In this document: piece by piece, positions 9,249-18,315 of the stretch
How the letters are laid out: every line of letters starts with the position of its first letter
Numbering within the stretch: position 1 is the first letter of the stretch
NCBI GenBank assembly: GCA_900553395.1
Contig: USDJ01000007.1
Span: forward strand, 4,886-68,885
DNA: 64,000 bases
Source: an uncultured Mycoplasmatota bacterium
GTDB taxonomy: Bacteria; Bacillota_I; Bacilli_A; RF39; UBA660
Direction: 5' to 3'
Notes under the pieces: generated by a model
The model's input: only the letters and a program-made list of their open reading frames with translations
Database searches by the model: none
What the model was told of the DNA's origin: nothing
Program-made: the position numbers and the translations under genes

Positions 9249-9851
9249 ATGATAAAAGTTATAAATTTTATTGTTTATTTAGCAATGATCATATTAATAT
9301 CTGGATGTAGTAATATTGGAGATAATAAAAATAGTACTTTTAATCTTAATGATAATATTTTAGTTTATGAAGATACTATTGGTCAAAATGATAACTGCGG
9401 ATATTCAATGTTCGTTTTAAATTTATCTTCTGTTTTTAAAAATGTTAGTATAAGTAAAAATCGTGTTATTTATTTTCAAGATGATGATTCGAAAAAGTCT
9501 GAAGATTGGTTATCAGAAAGGGCTATTAATGAAGAACTTGGTAATTTAAAATTTGATACAGCAAAAGAAGCAATTGCCAAGGAAGTTTTAAGTATGGTAA
9601 CTGGTAAAGAAGAGGGTTTATTTAATTTTTACTACAAATATGATAATCATAAATTTGTGTATAATTATGAATATATAAGATTTAAAGATTTAAAATATAA
9701 AACAAAGGCAATGGATCTTAATAATAAAATTAATATAATTTTTAAAGATTCAATTATATTTAGTAGATCGTGTAAAGAGATTTTAGGTGAATATATAATT
9801 TTAAATGAGGCTTTATGTAACAAATATAATCTGACTTGTGATAGATGGTGA
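9249..9851 (+). CDS. Lipoprotein of unknown function
   Basis: The signal sequence ends in L-I-S-G-C (Cys20), so the product should be lipid-anchored on the outer face of the membrane. The mature part (about 180 residues) is acidic and rich in Asn, Lys and Phe with no domain I recognise; three further Cys lie near the C-terminus. The ribosome site is weak, suggesting translation by reinitiation from the upstream gene four bases away. It lies within the 7132-14639 operon and could be the envelope partner of the LRR membrane protein encoded next. Confidence 0.75.
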   Translation: MIKVINFIVYLAMIILISGCSNIGDNKNSTFNLNDNILVYEDTIGQNDNCGYSMFVLNLSSVFKNVSISKNRVIYFQDDDSKKSEDWLSERAINEELGNLKFDTAKEAIAKEVLSMVTGKEEGLFNFYYKYDNHKFVYNYEYIRFKDLKYKTKAMDLNNKINIIFKDSIIFSRSCKEILGEYIILNEALCNKYNLTCDRW

Positions 9852-9885
9852 AGTTTTATTTAATTTGTTAGTTAGGATGTGTGTT

Positions 9886-11532
9886 ATGAGAAAAAAAGAT
9901 TATTCTTCAATTATTTTAATATTAGTTTTGTGCATGATATTTATTGTACCTCAGTACGATGTTTTTGATTTTTCAAGGGTGTTTGCGTATGTGGCAGTAT
10001 CTACTATTGTAGTTACTTCCTATCTATATAAGAAGATGCCACAATTATTTGATAGCCTTATAAAGACGTTTATATTAGCTATATTATCAATATGTGCTAG
10101 AACTTTTGTTGTGGCAATTTTATTTCAAATTTTTCCAATTTATTTTTTAATTATCGAATCAGTTTTTATGATATTTAGTGTTATTATAATTTCGGTTATA
10201 AATAATAGAATATCAAAAAATAATAATCAACTTGAAAATGATTATAATTCTGTTAATCTTGAAGGAGTTATTTTAAAGTGTACTAAGTGTAATTCTAATT
10301 TAGATATTAATGACAAATTTTGTAAAAATTGTGGAACTCCATTTTCTGGTGATAATGTTAAAGTTGAGTTAGATTCTGAAGCAGTAAAGGATCATTTGGA
10401 AGATAGAATAATGCATCAAGCTGATTTTGATATAATATTTAATTTTAGTGAGAAAACTTTATTAGAAGAATTTATAAAAAGAGAGTTATCAAAAGCTAAC
10501 ATTGACCCTAATTCAAAAACTATTCCAAAAGCGGTAGTTAAGAAGAAAATATTTTTTAACATATTGTTTTCAGTATTAATATTTATATATATTTCACTTA
10601 TATTTTTCCATTTTCCAATATATACATATATTATAGGGCTTGTTATTTTGATTATTATACATATATTTAAAAGAAAGTATAACTTGATAAAATATTTAAA
10701 AAAGCAGATAAAATCTAGACCTAGTGAAAAAATATCAAATATAATTATGAATACAAATATAGCAACAACTTATGATAATAGTAAAATATATTCTATTGTT
10801 GGCTACTTAACAGCTACTATATTATCATTAATAGTATTTGCTAATCCTAGAATTATATATGAAAAAATGGATAATGGATATGGAGTACGATTTTACACTT
10901 TCGGTGTCACAAATTTTGAAACTGTTGAAATTCCAGCAACGTATAAAGGTGAAAATGTTGTTAGCTTACGTGGTAATGCTTTTTCAAATATGCCATTTCT
11001 AGAGAGTGTTATGTTGCCAGATACTATTACTGAGATTAGAGGTCAGGCATTTAAAAATGATAAAAAATTGAAAAATGTTAAATTACCTAGCAAGCTAGAA
11101 TATTTAGGTGGTGGAGCATTTTATAATTGCACATCTCTTGAACAAATAGAAATTCCAGATACTGTAACATATATGGGTGGTGAGATATTTTATAATGCAT
11201 CTTCTTTGAAAAACGTTAAATTATCTAATAATATAACTGAAATCAGAGGAAACTCATTTGAGAATTGTACATCCCTTGAATCAATCGAAATTCCAGATAA
11301 GGTTGAAAGAATTGGTGGACATGCATTTTATGGTAATAGCTCATTAATTCAAGTATTAATTTCACCAAATAGTAAACTAAGAGAAATTGGTTCTAGTGCC
11401 TTTAGAGAGTGCTCTAGACTATATGAAATAACCGTTCCTGAAGGTGTATATATTAATATGAGAGCATTTAAAAATAGTCCAACAACCATAAACTATTATG
11501 AAAATAGTGGTGGTGAGAGTTATGAACATTAA
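9886..11532 (+). CDS. Membrane protein with zinc ribbon and BspA-type leucine-rich repeats
   Basis: Domains in order: three or four N-terminal membrane helices (about 5-107), a CxxC-x10-CxxC zinc ribbon (Cys132, 135, 146, 149), a soluble helical region, a second pair of membrane helices (about 220-260), one more helix (about 300-320), then six or so LRR_5 repeats of the BspA type with alternating L-P-D-T-(I/V)-T-x-I and A-F-x-x-C/N-x-x-L-x-x-V/I units (about 345-535). BspA repeats mediate adhesion or protein binding. ATG 9886 is preferred to GTG 9838 because it avoids overlap with the lipoprotein gene and gives a normal hydrophobic N-terminus. The 3' end overlaps the rSAM gene. The role is unknown. 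Confidence 0.82.
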   Translation: MRKKDYSSIILILVLCMIFIVPQYDVFDFSRVFAYVAVSTIVVTSYLYKKMPQLFDSLIKTFILAILSICARTFVVAILFQIFPIYFLIIESVFMIFSVIIISVINNRISKNNNQLENDYNSVNLEGVILKCTKCNSNLDINDKFCKNCGTPFSGDNVKVELDSEAVKDHLEDRIMHQADFDIIFNFSEKTLLEEFIKRELSKANIDPNSKTIPKAVVKKKIFFNILFSVLIFIYISLIFFHFPIYTYIIGLVILIIIHIFKRKYNLIKYLKKQIKSRPSEKISNIIMNTNIATTYDNSKIYSIVGYLTATILSLIVFANPRIIYEKMDNGYGVRFYTFGVTNFETVEIPATYKGENVVSLRGNAFSNMPFLESVMLPDTITEIRGQAFKNDKKLKNVKLPSKLEYLGGGAFYNCTSLEQIEIPDTVTYMGGEIFYNASSLKNVKLSNNITEIRGNSFENCTSLESIEIPDKVERIGGHAFYGNSSLIQVLISPNSKLREIGSSAFRECSRLYEITVPEGVYINMRAFKNSPTTINYYENSGGESYEH

Positions 11533-13264
11533 TAGATTTATTCATTTACTCTATGTGCCAACAATGGCATGCAATATGGAGTGTAAATATTGCTATCTTG
11601 AAGATAATACTAAGGATGATTCAAAAAATATAAGTGCAATTGCCACCTTAAAATTCGCAGTAGATAAGTTTGAAAAAAGTGGTGTTATACCATTTAATAT
11701 ATCATTACACGGTGGAGAAGTTACAGTACTTTCTAAAAAAGAATTTAGAGATATCATAAAATTTATTAGTGATTATTATAATCGAAATGAAAAATTAATT
11801 ACTTCTAATGGATTTAAGTTGGGCTCACCACATATAAAAACTAATCTATATTCGTTAGATAAACATATAGATACTATAAAAGAATTTAATGTATCTATAT
11901 CAGGAAGTTTGGATTTACCTCTTTTCCTTCATGAGGAGTATAGAGTTACAAAAGGTAATAAAAAAACTCTAGATAAAATATTGAGCAATATAAAACTGTT
12001 AGCAGATATACCTAATAAGAAAAAAGTTTCAGCAACTATATTTAAAGAACATTATAAATATATTGATGAAATAATAAAGGATGTAAAGTATTTGGATGAA
12101 AATACCTGCCTAGATATGAATGATTTCAATTTTATGATTGGCTTTGATTATAATTCTAATGGACTACTTCATCATATGTCTGAAGATGAACAAGTAGAGT
12201 TTTATAAACGTATGCATAAAGAATTTGATGGCACAAATTTAGATTCGGGCGTTAATGGAGCATGGTTTGACGAATTTGGACCAGAATATTGTTCAAATTG
12301 TGATAATTGTGGAGAAAAGTTTTTTCTGCTAGAAAAAAATGGAGATATTTATTCTTGCGTTAGAGGCCAAAAAAATATAGATTATTATTATGGTAATATT
12401 TATAAAAATAGTGTAGAAGAAATTTTGGATGAAGCAGAGAAAAAGATATTTATAAATCATAATAAATTGCCTTTTAATGATGAATGTAGCAAATGTAAAT
12501 ATCTATATTTGTGCAAAACGGGATGTCCTTTTGTTAAAAATGCCTATAATACTAATAAAAGTTATACATGTAAATTGCAGCAGCAACTATATAAGGACAG
12601 ATTGTATGAAGAGGATCCCTATAATGAAGAATTTGTATATAAATATGTATCTAAAATGAGGGCAGAAGATACTAGCAAATATTTTCCTAAAAATATAATT
12701 TCTGATACTCCACAATTAGAAGAAATTATAAATATGGATTCAAAACTAAAGTATATATATAGTGCTGACGTGTTTATTTTAGATGTTGATGGAGAAGAAT
12801 ATAAACTCTCTTCGCAAATCCTGAAAAGTGAAAGGCAAATTATATATATAACGCCTGAAAGTAGAATCATAATAAAAGTAAAAAAGCATTTAATTTGTGA
12901 AGAATGCGATTATCCAGAAAATAATTCATTATATATTATGCTGCTTAGTGGAAATCTAGTGACTTATGGCGATGAGAATAGGACAAAGCAAAGACATATT
13001 GCTACTCTACAAGTTTATAAGGGAGCATTAGATGGCGTGGAAGGTAATTCTGAATATTATTTATATGAAATTACTAACTTTATAAAAGAATATAAAAATC
13101 TTTTATCATTAGATAATCCTAATAATATATTTTTTACAACATCATCGCTTAGAGATTATCATTATTTGAAGCAAAAAAATAATGCATACTATCATATTCA
13201 ATCTATAAATTTACCATTTCAAAACATGGAATTTTATTATATAAATAAGGAGTTAAAAAAATGA
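11522..13264 (+). CDS. Radical SAM/SPASM enzyme with long C-terminal extension
   Basis: Iron-sulfur enzyme of the peptide/protein-modifying radical SAM group. The CNMECKYC motif (Cys17, 21, 24) binds the SAM cluster. A SPASM region follows, with Cys-rich C-S-N-C-D-N-C (about 259-265), a lone Cys near 280 and a C-x2-C-x5-C-x3-C run (about 322-334) for auxiliary clusters, as in anaerobic sulfatase maturases and RiPP maturases. About 200 residues after SPASM are unassigned; they have a second C-E-E-C pair. ATG 11522 has GGTGAG just upstream and overlaps the LRR gene by 11 bases. The ATGA overlap with the next small gene makes that product a natural candidate substrate or partner. Confidence 0.88.
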   Translation: MNINRFIHLLYVPTMACNMECKYCYLEDNTKDDSKNISAIATLKFAVDKFEKSGVIPFNISLHGGEVTVLSKKEFRDIIKFISDYYNRNEKLITSNGFKLGSPHIKTNLYSLDKHIDTIKEFNVSISGSLDLPLFLHEEYRVTKGNKKTLDKILSNIKLLADIPNKKKVSATIFKEHYKYIDEIIKDVKYLDENTCLDMNDFNFMIGFDYNSNGLLHHMSEDEQVEFYKRMHKEFDGTNLDSGVNGAWFDEFGPEYCSNCDNCGEKFFLLEKNGDIYSCVRGQKNIDYYYGNIYKNSVEEILDEAEKKIFINHNKLPFNDECSKCKYLYLCKTGCPFVKNAYNTNKSYTCKLQQQLYKDRLYEEDPYNEEFVYKYVSKMRAEDTSKYFPKNIISDTPQLEEIINMDSKLKYIYSADVFILDVDGEEYKLSSQILKSERQIIYITPESRIIIKVKKHLICEECDYPENNSLYIMLLSGNLVTYGDENRTKQRHIATLQVYKGALDGVEGNSEYYLYEITNFIKEYKNLLSLDNPNNIFFTTSSLRDYHYLKQKNNAYYHIQSINLPFQNMEFYYINKELKK

Positions 13265-13617
13265 ACAAGGAACCAGAAACTTACGAAGAATTAATAAGAC
13301 AAAAAAGATGTATTGAACTGCTTAAGTATTATACTTTGTCAGAAAAATCTCTAAATAAAATTTATGATTTTCTAGAAAATAATCCTAAAGGTGTAATTGT
13401 TGGGAATAAATCTAAGTTAGTATTTAAAGTTCGATTTAAAATCGTTGATGTTATGAATGTAGTGTGCACTAATAGTAGTATAGATGGTGTAACAGTAAGT
13501 AATTCTTATTTTAAAATAAAGCGTCACTATGAATCATCATATGGTTCTGGCAGTTATAATGGCGGTTCTAGCAGCAATAACAACAATAATAACAACAATA
13601 ACAATAATAATAGATAG
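13261..13617 (+). CDS. Small protein with Gly/Ser/Asn tail, possible rSAM substrate
   Basis: A 118-residue protein translated by ATGA overlap with the radical SAM gene. The first 90 residues look like a small folded alpha+beta unit (helices to about 40, then strands K-L-V-F-K-V-R-F-K and following). The last 25 residues are a low-complexity tail of Gly, Ser and Tyr ending in twelve Asn and one Arg. No leader-peptide family is recognised and there is no signal peptide. Two Cys only. Coupling to a SPASM enzyme suggests a modification target or a docking partner, but a structural scaffold is equally possible. AGGAG lies eight bases before the ATG. Confidence 0.75.
   Translation: MNKEPETYEELIRQKRCIELLKYYTLSEKSLNKIYDFLENNPKGVIVGNKSKLVFKVRFKIVDVMNVVCTNSSIDGVTVSNSYFKIKRHYESSYGSGSYNGGSSSNNNNNNNNNNNNR
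13576..13611 (+). repeat. AAY trinucleotide repeat encoding twelve Asn
   Basis: Twelve consecutive aat/aac codons close to the end of the small gene. Such tracts can change length by slippage in whole codons without frameshift. Confidence 0.85.
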
Positions 13618-13631
13618 TGGTGAGATATACT

Positions 13632-14639
13632 GTGATTTCAGATAGTTATCAAAAAGATAAATTAAAAAAATATAATATAAACATAAAGACTAAATATATA
13701 GTTGGTAATAAAATACTAGAAAAAAATACTGATGAAAGTATAAATGATGATATAAAAAATGGAATTAGATGTGAAAAACAATACTATATAAATGGAATTT
13801 TAGCTCATACTGAAAAAAAATTTGATTCTAGAATAGAATATACATTTACTTTAGATGATGAATTAGATGCTAATTACACTTGTCCAAATTGTGGTATGAC
13901 AAGTGAGCTAAAGAATTTTGCTGATGGTTGTCCATATTGTAAAACGTATTATAATATAGATTATTTGGATAAAGATTTAGGAAGTAAATATCATTATGAT
14001 AGGGTGCTTGAGAGTAATATATATAAGATAATAACTGCAGTAATAGATATTGTTATAAGTGTTTTCTTGAGCTATATTTTTATAAAAAATACATCTAGGA
14101 CATTTAACAATATAGATGTATATAAAATTTTGATATATGGATTAATATTATCAATAGTACTATATTATTTCTTTTATATGTATGACGCCTATATTATTTT
14201 AGGACCAATAAAAAAATATAAAGATATTCAAAACAAAAAGCAAAAACAATTTTGGGATAAAACAAAAATAGATAAGAAAGTCTTTTTTAACAATTTAAAT
14301 TATGAGCTGGGTAAGTATTATTATAGTAAAGAAAATATAATAGATTATGACATTTTGGACTATTATAAATTAAAATATTTTTATAAGCGTGGATTATTAT
14401 ATGCTAACGTTTATGCTGAAGTTAGAATTGTAACTATTAGTAATAATAAAATAAAAGCTAAGACAATACGTGATAATTTTATTATGAAAAAGCGAGGGGA
14501 TAACTTGATAAATTTGCGTGATGGTGCAAACATAATAACTTGTTCTTCCTGTGGCGCTTCTATCGATGCTAGAAAAGAAAAATGTGAATATTGTAACCAT
14601 AAAACAAATTATTTACAAGAATGGATTTTAGAAAAGTAG
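13632..14639 (+). CDS. Membrane protein with two zinc ribbons, Tim44-like tail possible
   Basis: A 335-residue protein with an N-terminal soluble region, a zinc ribbon CPNCG-x11-CPYC (about 84-102), two central membrane helices (about 133-155 and 163-188), a Lys/Tyr-rich domain (about 200-300) and a second ribbon at the C-terminus (CSSCG-x9-CEYC). The layout of a charged domain followed by a CxxCG...CxYC ribbon resembles bacterial Tim44-domain proteins, an impression I cannot verify. GTG 13632 is preferred because GGTGAG (13619-13624) precedes it; GTG 13617 would include that site. It is the last gene of the operon before a strong terminator. Confidence 0.78.
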   Translation: MISDSYQKDKLKKYNINIKTKYIVGNKILEKNTDESINDDIKNGIRCEKQYYINGILAHTEKKFDSRIEYTFTLDDELDANYTCPNCGMTSELKNFADGCPYCKTYYNIDYLDKDLGSKYHYDRVLESNIYKIITAVIDIVISVFLSYIFIKNTSRTFNNIDVYKILIYGLILSIVLYYFFYMYDAYIILGPIKKYKDIQNKKQKQFWDKTKIDKKVFFNNLNYELGKYYYSKENIIDYDILDYYKLKYFYKRGLLYANVYAEVRIVTISNNKIKAKTIRDNFIMKKRGDNLINLRDGANIITCSSCGASIDARKEKCEYCNHKTNYLQEWILEK

Positions 14640-14655
14640 ATTATGTCTACTTTTT
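14633..14655 (+). terminator. Rho-independent terminator closing the 7132-14639 operon
   Basis: AAAGTAGA (14633-14640) pairs with TCTACTTT (14646-14653) around a five-base loop, followed by T. No comparable hairpin is visible between 7098 and this point. Confidence 0.8.
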
Positions 14656-14731
14656 ATTAGTATTCGACAAATTTTATGCTACTCCTTTTATAAAATATAT
14701 ATAAATTATTATTTTATTAAGGAGAGTGCAT

Positions 14732-16999
14732 ATGAAAAAAATTAATAAGTTGTTAGCTTTATTTTTAATTATGTGTTTGCTAATCCCTAACACTAAAGCT
14801 TTTTATATTAATCAAGTATCTGATAGTGGTGGAATAACATCAAATAGTGATGTTAGTGTAAGCAAAACTATAGAAGAAGTAGGCAGTGAAAACTATTTTG
14901 ATATAACTCTTAAAGTTTCTACACCATATAATATAGAAAAAATAAGAAATACAGATGATGTGTCTATAATAATAGTTATGGATATATCTAATACAATGGT
15001 TACAACTAATATAGATGGTACACTTAATGAAGATAATCCAAGTGGTGATACAAGATATAAGGCAGCTATGAATGCTGGAATGAATTTTATTAATACATTT
15101 TTTGAGTATTCAAAAGATAGTAGCTCTAAAAGAAAAATTGGTTATGTTGCATTTAATAGTGATGCTACTAAGATTTTTGATTTGCAGGAAATTACTGGTC
15201 AAGATAAAGCTGAAGAACTTATTAATGCCATGAAAGACAAAACAAATAGTATAGTTAGTCAAACAAACTATTCTAAATCAAAAATAAGATTTACTAATAT
15301 AGAAGCCGGTCTCAAAATGGCAGGAGATATGTTAGATAAATCAGGCAGTAAAAACAAATATGTTTTAGTATTAAGTGATGGGTTTCCAACAACATATATA
15401 AAAGATGGTTATACAGGCTATGATACATATACGCCTTCAGCTGTTAAATCATCAATAGGTCAGTTTTATAATAGTAACAAAAATCTTCCTTGTTCTTATG
15501 GAGTAAGCTATAGTGATAGAGCAGCAGAACGCGCTCAAGAGCAAGCTTCTAAATTGAAGAATAAGAGAATAACTATATTTAGTGTAGGTGCTGGTTTGGA
15601 CGGTCAGACGTCAATAAGTGATCTAATGACTCATGATTCTAATACCTTTTCTGTCGTTGATAGTTATAAAAATTATGATAACAAGATAAAGTACGGCTAT
15701 AATTATGTAATAGGAGATAGTGTCAATGATTTTAAAAACTGGTTAAAAAATAGTATTGGATCAGGATACTATTATGATACCAATGATACTCAAAAATTAA
15801 TAGAAGCATACAAAGATATTTTTGATAATATAGAAAAAATAAATCAAATGAAAGTTGAAACTTCGTGGGTTGTTAACGATACTATTAATAATGACTCTGA
15901 TAAATTTATAGAATTTTTAGGATTTTATGATTCTAATAATGGCTTAGTAGATAGTATAAGTGGTGTTTATGGTGAAAATAACACAAACACAGCAAGTATA
16001 AGTGATGATAAATTATTATGGGATTTAAAAAAATCTGGTTATACATTAGTAGAAGAAGGATCAAAAAAGTTGTATAATTATACAATAAAATATAGAGTTA
16101 GATTAAAAAACGAATTGTCAACTTTTGATAAAAATAGTATATATAATACAAATGGAGATACATATTTAAATTATAGAATAAATAATGATGGCATTTTATC
16201 AGATGAAAAAAATATTCGGTTCAAAGTTCCAAATGTTATAGGCTTTTTAGCTGATTTGTCTTTTGTTAAGGTATCTAGCCTTGATTTATCTCCTCTTGAA
16301 GGTGTTAAATTTAAATTAACACATAATAGTGAAAAATGTGGTGATCCCTCTCATGTTAAGATTGATGATATGTATGCCGTATCAGATTCTAATGGGGTTG
16401 TAAAATTTGAAAATGTTCCATCTGGTCATAATTATATATTAACTGAAGAAGAGACTTTGGAAGAATATGTAAAAGATTCAACGGAATATAATGTTAACAT
16501 ATCATATGGTGAAATTTTATTGAATCCAGAATTACAAATCGATAATGATACTTTAATATTAAAGAATAATCCAAAATCTGGTTCACTTAAGATAAGTAAA
16601 ATAGTAGATAAGGGAGATAAAAATAAGAAATTCGAGTTTGTGCTTAAGCTTGATAATAATTTGGTTAATGGTAAGTATGGTGATTTAGATTTCAATAATG
16701 GGGTTGCTAAATTTGCATTAAAAGATGGTGAGTCTGTAACTATTTCAAATATTCCAATTGGAACAAAATATGAGATAGAGGAACTAAGTGATGGTTATGA
16801 TACTATTTCTGAAAACACAAAAGGCGAAATAAAGGAAAATGAAATTATTGAATCTAAATTTATAAATACACTTAATGAGATTGAAATAATTCCACCAAAA
16901 ACATTGGATAGTCTTTCTAATTTTATTTTCGCTCTAGTTTTATCTATTGTCGGATTTTTATCTATATGTTTATTTTATAAAAAGTTGAGTACAAAATGA
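14732..16999 (+). CDS. Surface protein with vWA domain, SpaA/Cna-B-like domains and atypical sorting signal
   Basis: Secreted, wall- or membrane-anchored adhesin-like protein. Signal peptide (1-23), vWA domain (about 75-360) with a D-x-S-x-T MIDAS start (Asp84), a conserved Thr (R-F-T-N) and L-S-D-G, a linker, a SpaA/prealbumin-like domain (about 500-590; G-V-K-F-K-L-T and N-V-P-S-G-x-x-Y), and a DUF7601/Cna-B-like domain (about 605-700; N-I-P-I-G-T-K-Y). It ends in P-P-K-T-L-D-S, a hydrophobic helix and a short basic tail, the layout of a sortase signal with Leu where Gly is usual. Tip pilins of Gram-positive pili have this vWA plus Cna-B composition. ATG 14732 follows AAGGAGAG. It is transcribed alone. 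Confidence 0.85.
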   Translation: MKKINKLLALFLIMCLLIPNTKAFYINQVSDSGGITSNSDVSVSKTIEEVGSENYFDITLKVSTPYNIEKIRNTDDVSIIIVMDISNTMVTTNIDGTLNEDNPSGDTRYKAAMNAGMNFINTFFEYSKDSSSKRKIGYVAFNSDATKIFDLQEITGQDKAEELINAMKDKTNSIVSQTNYSKSKIRFTNIEAGLKMAGDMLDKSGSKNKYVLVLSDGFPTTYIKDGYTGYDTYTPSAVKSSIGQFYNSNKNLPCSYGVSYSDRAAERAQEQASKLKNKRITIFSVGAGLDGQTSISDLMTHDSNTFSVVDSYKNYDNKIKYGYNYVIGDSVNDFKNWLKNSIGSGYYYDTNDTQKLIEAYKDIFDNIEKINQMKVETSWVVNDTINNDSDKFIEFLGFYDSNNGLVDSISGVYGENNTNTASISDDKLLWDLKKSGYTLVEEGSKKLYNYTIKYRVRLKNELSTFDKNSIYNTNGDTYLNYRINNDGILSDEKNIRFKVPNVIGFLADLSFVKVSSLDLSPLEGVKFKLTHNSEKCGDPSHVKIDDMYAVSDSNGVVKFENVPSGHNYILTEEETLEEYVKDSTEYNVNISYGEILLNPELQIDNDTLILKNNPKSGSLKISKIVDKGDKNKKFEFVLKLDNNLVNGKYGDLDFNNGVAKFALKDGESVTISNIPIGTKYEIEELSDGYDTISENTKGEIKENEIIESKFINTLNEIEIIPPKTLDSLSNFIFALVLSIVGFLSICLFYKKLSTK

Positions 17000-17019
17000 T
17001 GCTAACTGGCATCTTTTTT
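16998..17019 (+). terminator. Rho-independent terminator
   Basis: GATGC (16998-17002) pairs with GCATC (17009-17013), followed by six T, at the stop of the vWA surface protein gene. Confidence 0.75.
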
Positions 17020-17089
17020 GTTTATAATTTTCTTGTTTTATTTATCACGCAACTAACAAACTATCATAATATATTTTAGGAGTGATACT

Positions 17090-18283
17090 ATGGCAAAAGT
17101 TGTGATTGATGCGGGGCATGGAGGAGAAGACCCAGGTGCTAGTGGCAATGGAATAATAGAGAAGGAATATACTTTAAAAATATCCGAATACATATATAAA
17201 AGATTAAAAGAATTAGGCCTTGATGTTAAGATGACGAGAACTACGGATGAAACAATAAGCCCTACTGAGCGTGTAAATAGAGTTCTTAATGCATTTGGAA
17301 ATAGTAGTGATGTTATTGTAGTTTCTAACCACATAAATGCAGGGGGTGGCGATGGCGCAGAAGTAATATATGCTCTTAGAAATAAAGATACTCTTTCAAA
17401 CTTAATATTAGATGAATTATCCAAAGAAGGCCAAAATATGAGAAAGGCTTACCAAAGAAGATTACCTAGTAATACTGCTAAGGATTATTATTTTATGCAA
17501 AGAAATACAGGAAATACAGAAGCAATTACTGTTGAATATGGTTTTTTAGATAGCAAAGGTGATGACGTAAATCAACTAAAAAATAATTGGCAAAATTATG
17601 CAGAAGCTGTAGTGAGGGCAATTTTAGAATATTTAAATTTGACATATATTCCAGTAGAAGGCCAGAATTATTATACGGTAAAAAGTGGAGATAGTTTATG
17701 GAGTATAGCTAAGAAATTCAATGTTTCTGTTGCTGATTTAAAGGATTCAAATGGTCTCGTTAGTTCCCTTTTAAGTATAGGTCAAGTATTAAAAATTCCA
17801 GTGCAAGAACAAGAAGAAGAATCTAAAAATGTTTATGTAGTTAAAAAGGGAGACAGTCTTTATAAGATTGCTAAAGAATACGATACTACAATAAATGAAT
17901 TAATTAAGTTGAATAATTTATCTAATACTAATTTGAGTATAGGCCAAATCTTGAAAATACCAACGGTAAAAAGCGATGAACTTGAGTATTTATATACAGT
18001 AAAGAGTGGAGATAGTCTTTATAAAATAGCTCGTGAATATAATACTACGGTTGATGAATTGATGAAATTAAACAATTTATCTAGTATTTCTTTGAGTATA
18101 GGTCAAACACTAAAAATTCCACAAATTACTACTTCAGCACAGGACAATTATTATACGGTAAAAAGCGGAGATAACTTATATAAAATAGCTAGTAAATATA
18201 ATACTACTGTAAATAATTTAGTGAAACTGAATAATTTATCTAATACTACTTTATCAATAGGCCAGAAGCTAAAATTAAAATAA
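17090..18283 (+). CDS. N-acetylmuramoyl-L-alanine amidase (Amidase_3) with four LysM domains
   Basis: Zn-dependent hydrolase that cuts the MurNAc-L-Ala bond. The catalytic domain (1-182) has His10 (D-A-G-H-G-G), Glu24, His81 (S-N-H-I-N-A) and catalytic Glu149 (T-V-E-Y-G). Four LysM modules follow (about 186-232, 244-290, 300-345, 353-397), each with a Y-(T/V)-V-K-x-G-D-x-L start, for peptidoglycan binding. There is no signal peptide: the catalytic domain begins at residue 2 and the AGGAGTG ribosome site confirms this start. Export must therefore be non-classical, or release must depend on lysis or another system. A single-gene unit ending at a shared terminator. Confidence 0.93.
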   Translation: MAKVVIDAGHGGEDPGASGNGIIEKEYTLKISEYIYKRLKELGLDVKMTRTTDETISPTERVNRVLNAFGNSSDVIVVSNHINAGGGDGAEVIYALRNKDTLSNLILDELSKEGQNMRKAYQRRLPSNTAKDYYFMQRNTGNTEAITVEYGFLDSKGDDVNQLKNNWQNYAEAVVRAILEYLNLTYIPVEGQNYYTVKSGDSLWSIAKKFNVSVADLKDSNGLVSSLLSIGQVLKIPVQEQEEESKNVYVVKKGDSLYKIAKEYDTTINELIKLNNLSNTNLSIGQILKIPTVKSDELEYLYTVKSGDSLYKIAREYNTTVDELMKLNNLSSISLSIGQTLKIPQITTSAQDNYYTVKSGDNLYKIASKYNTTVNNLVKLNNLSNTTLSIGQKLKLK

Positions 18284-18315
18284 AAAGGCTTTAGAATTGT
18301 TTTCTAAAGTCTTTT
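18283..18315. terminator. Bidirectional terminator between convergent genes
   Basis: A thirteen-base stem (18283-18295 with 18303-18315, one G-T pair) flanked by A and T runs. It ends the amidase gene and the minus-strand gene whose stop lies inside it. Confidence 0.75.

Noticed and set aside
17053..17424. Minus-strand frame of 123 codons over the start of the LysM amidase
   Set aside because: Overlaps conserved catalytic residues of the amidase and has no family resemblance.
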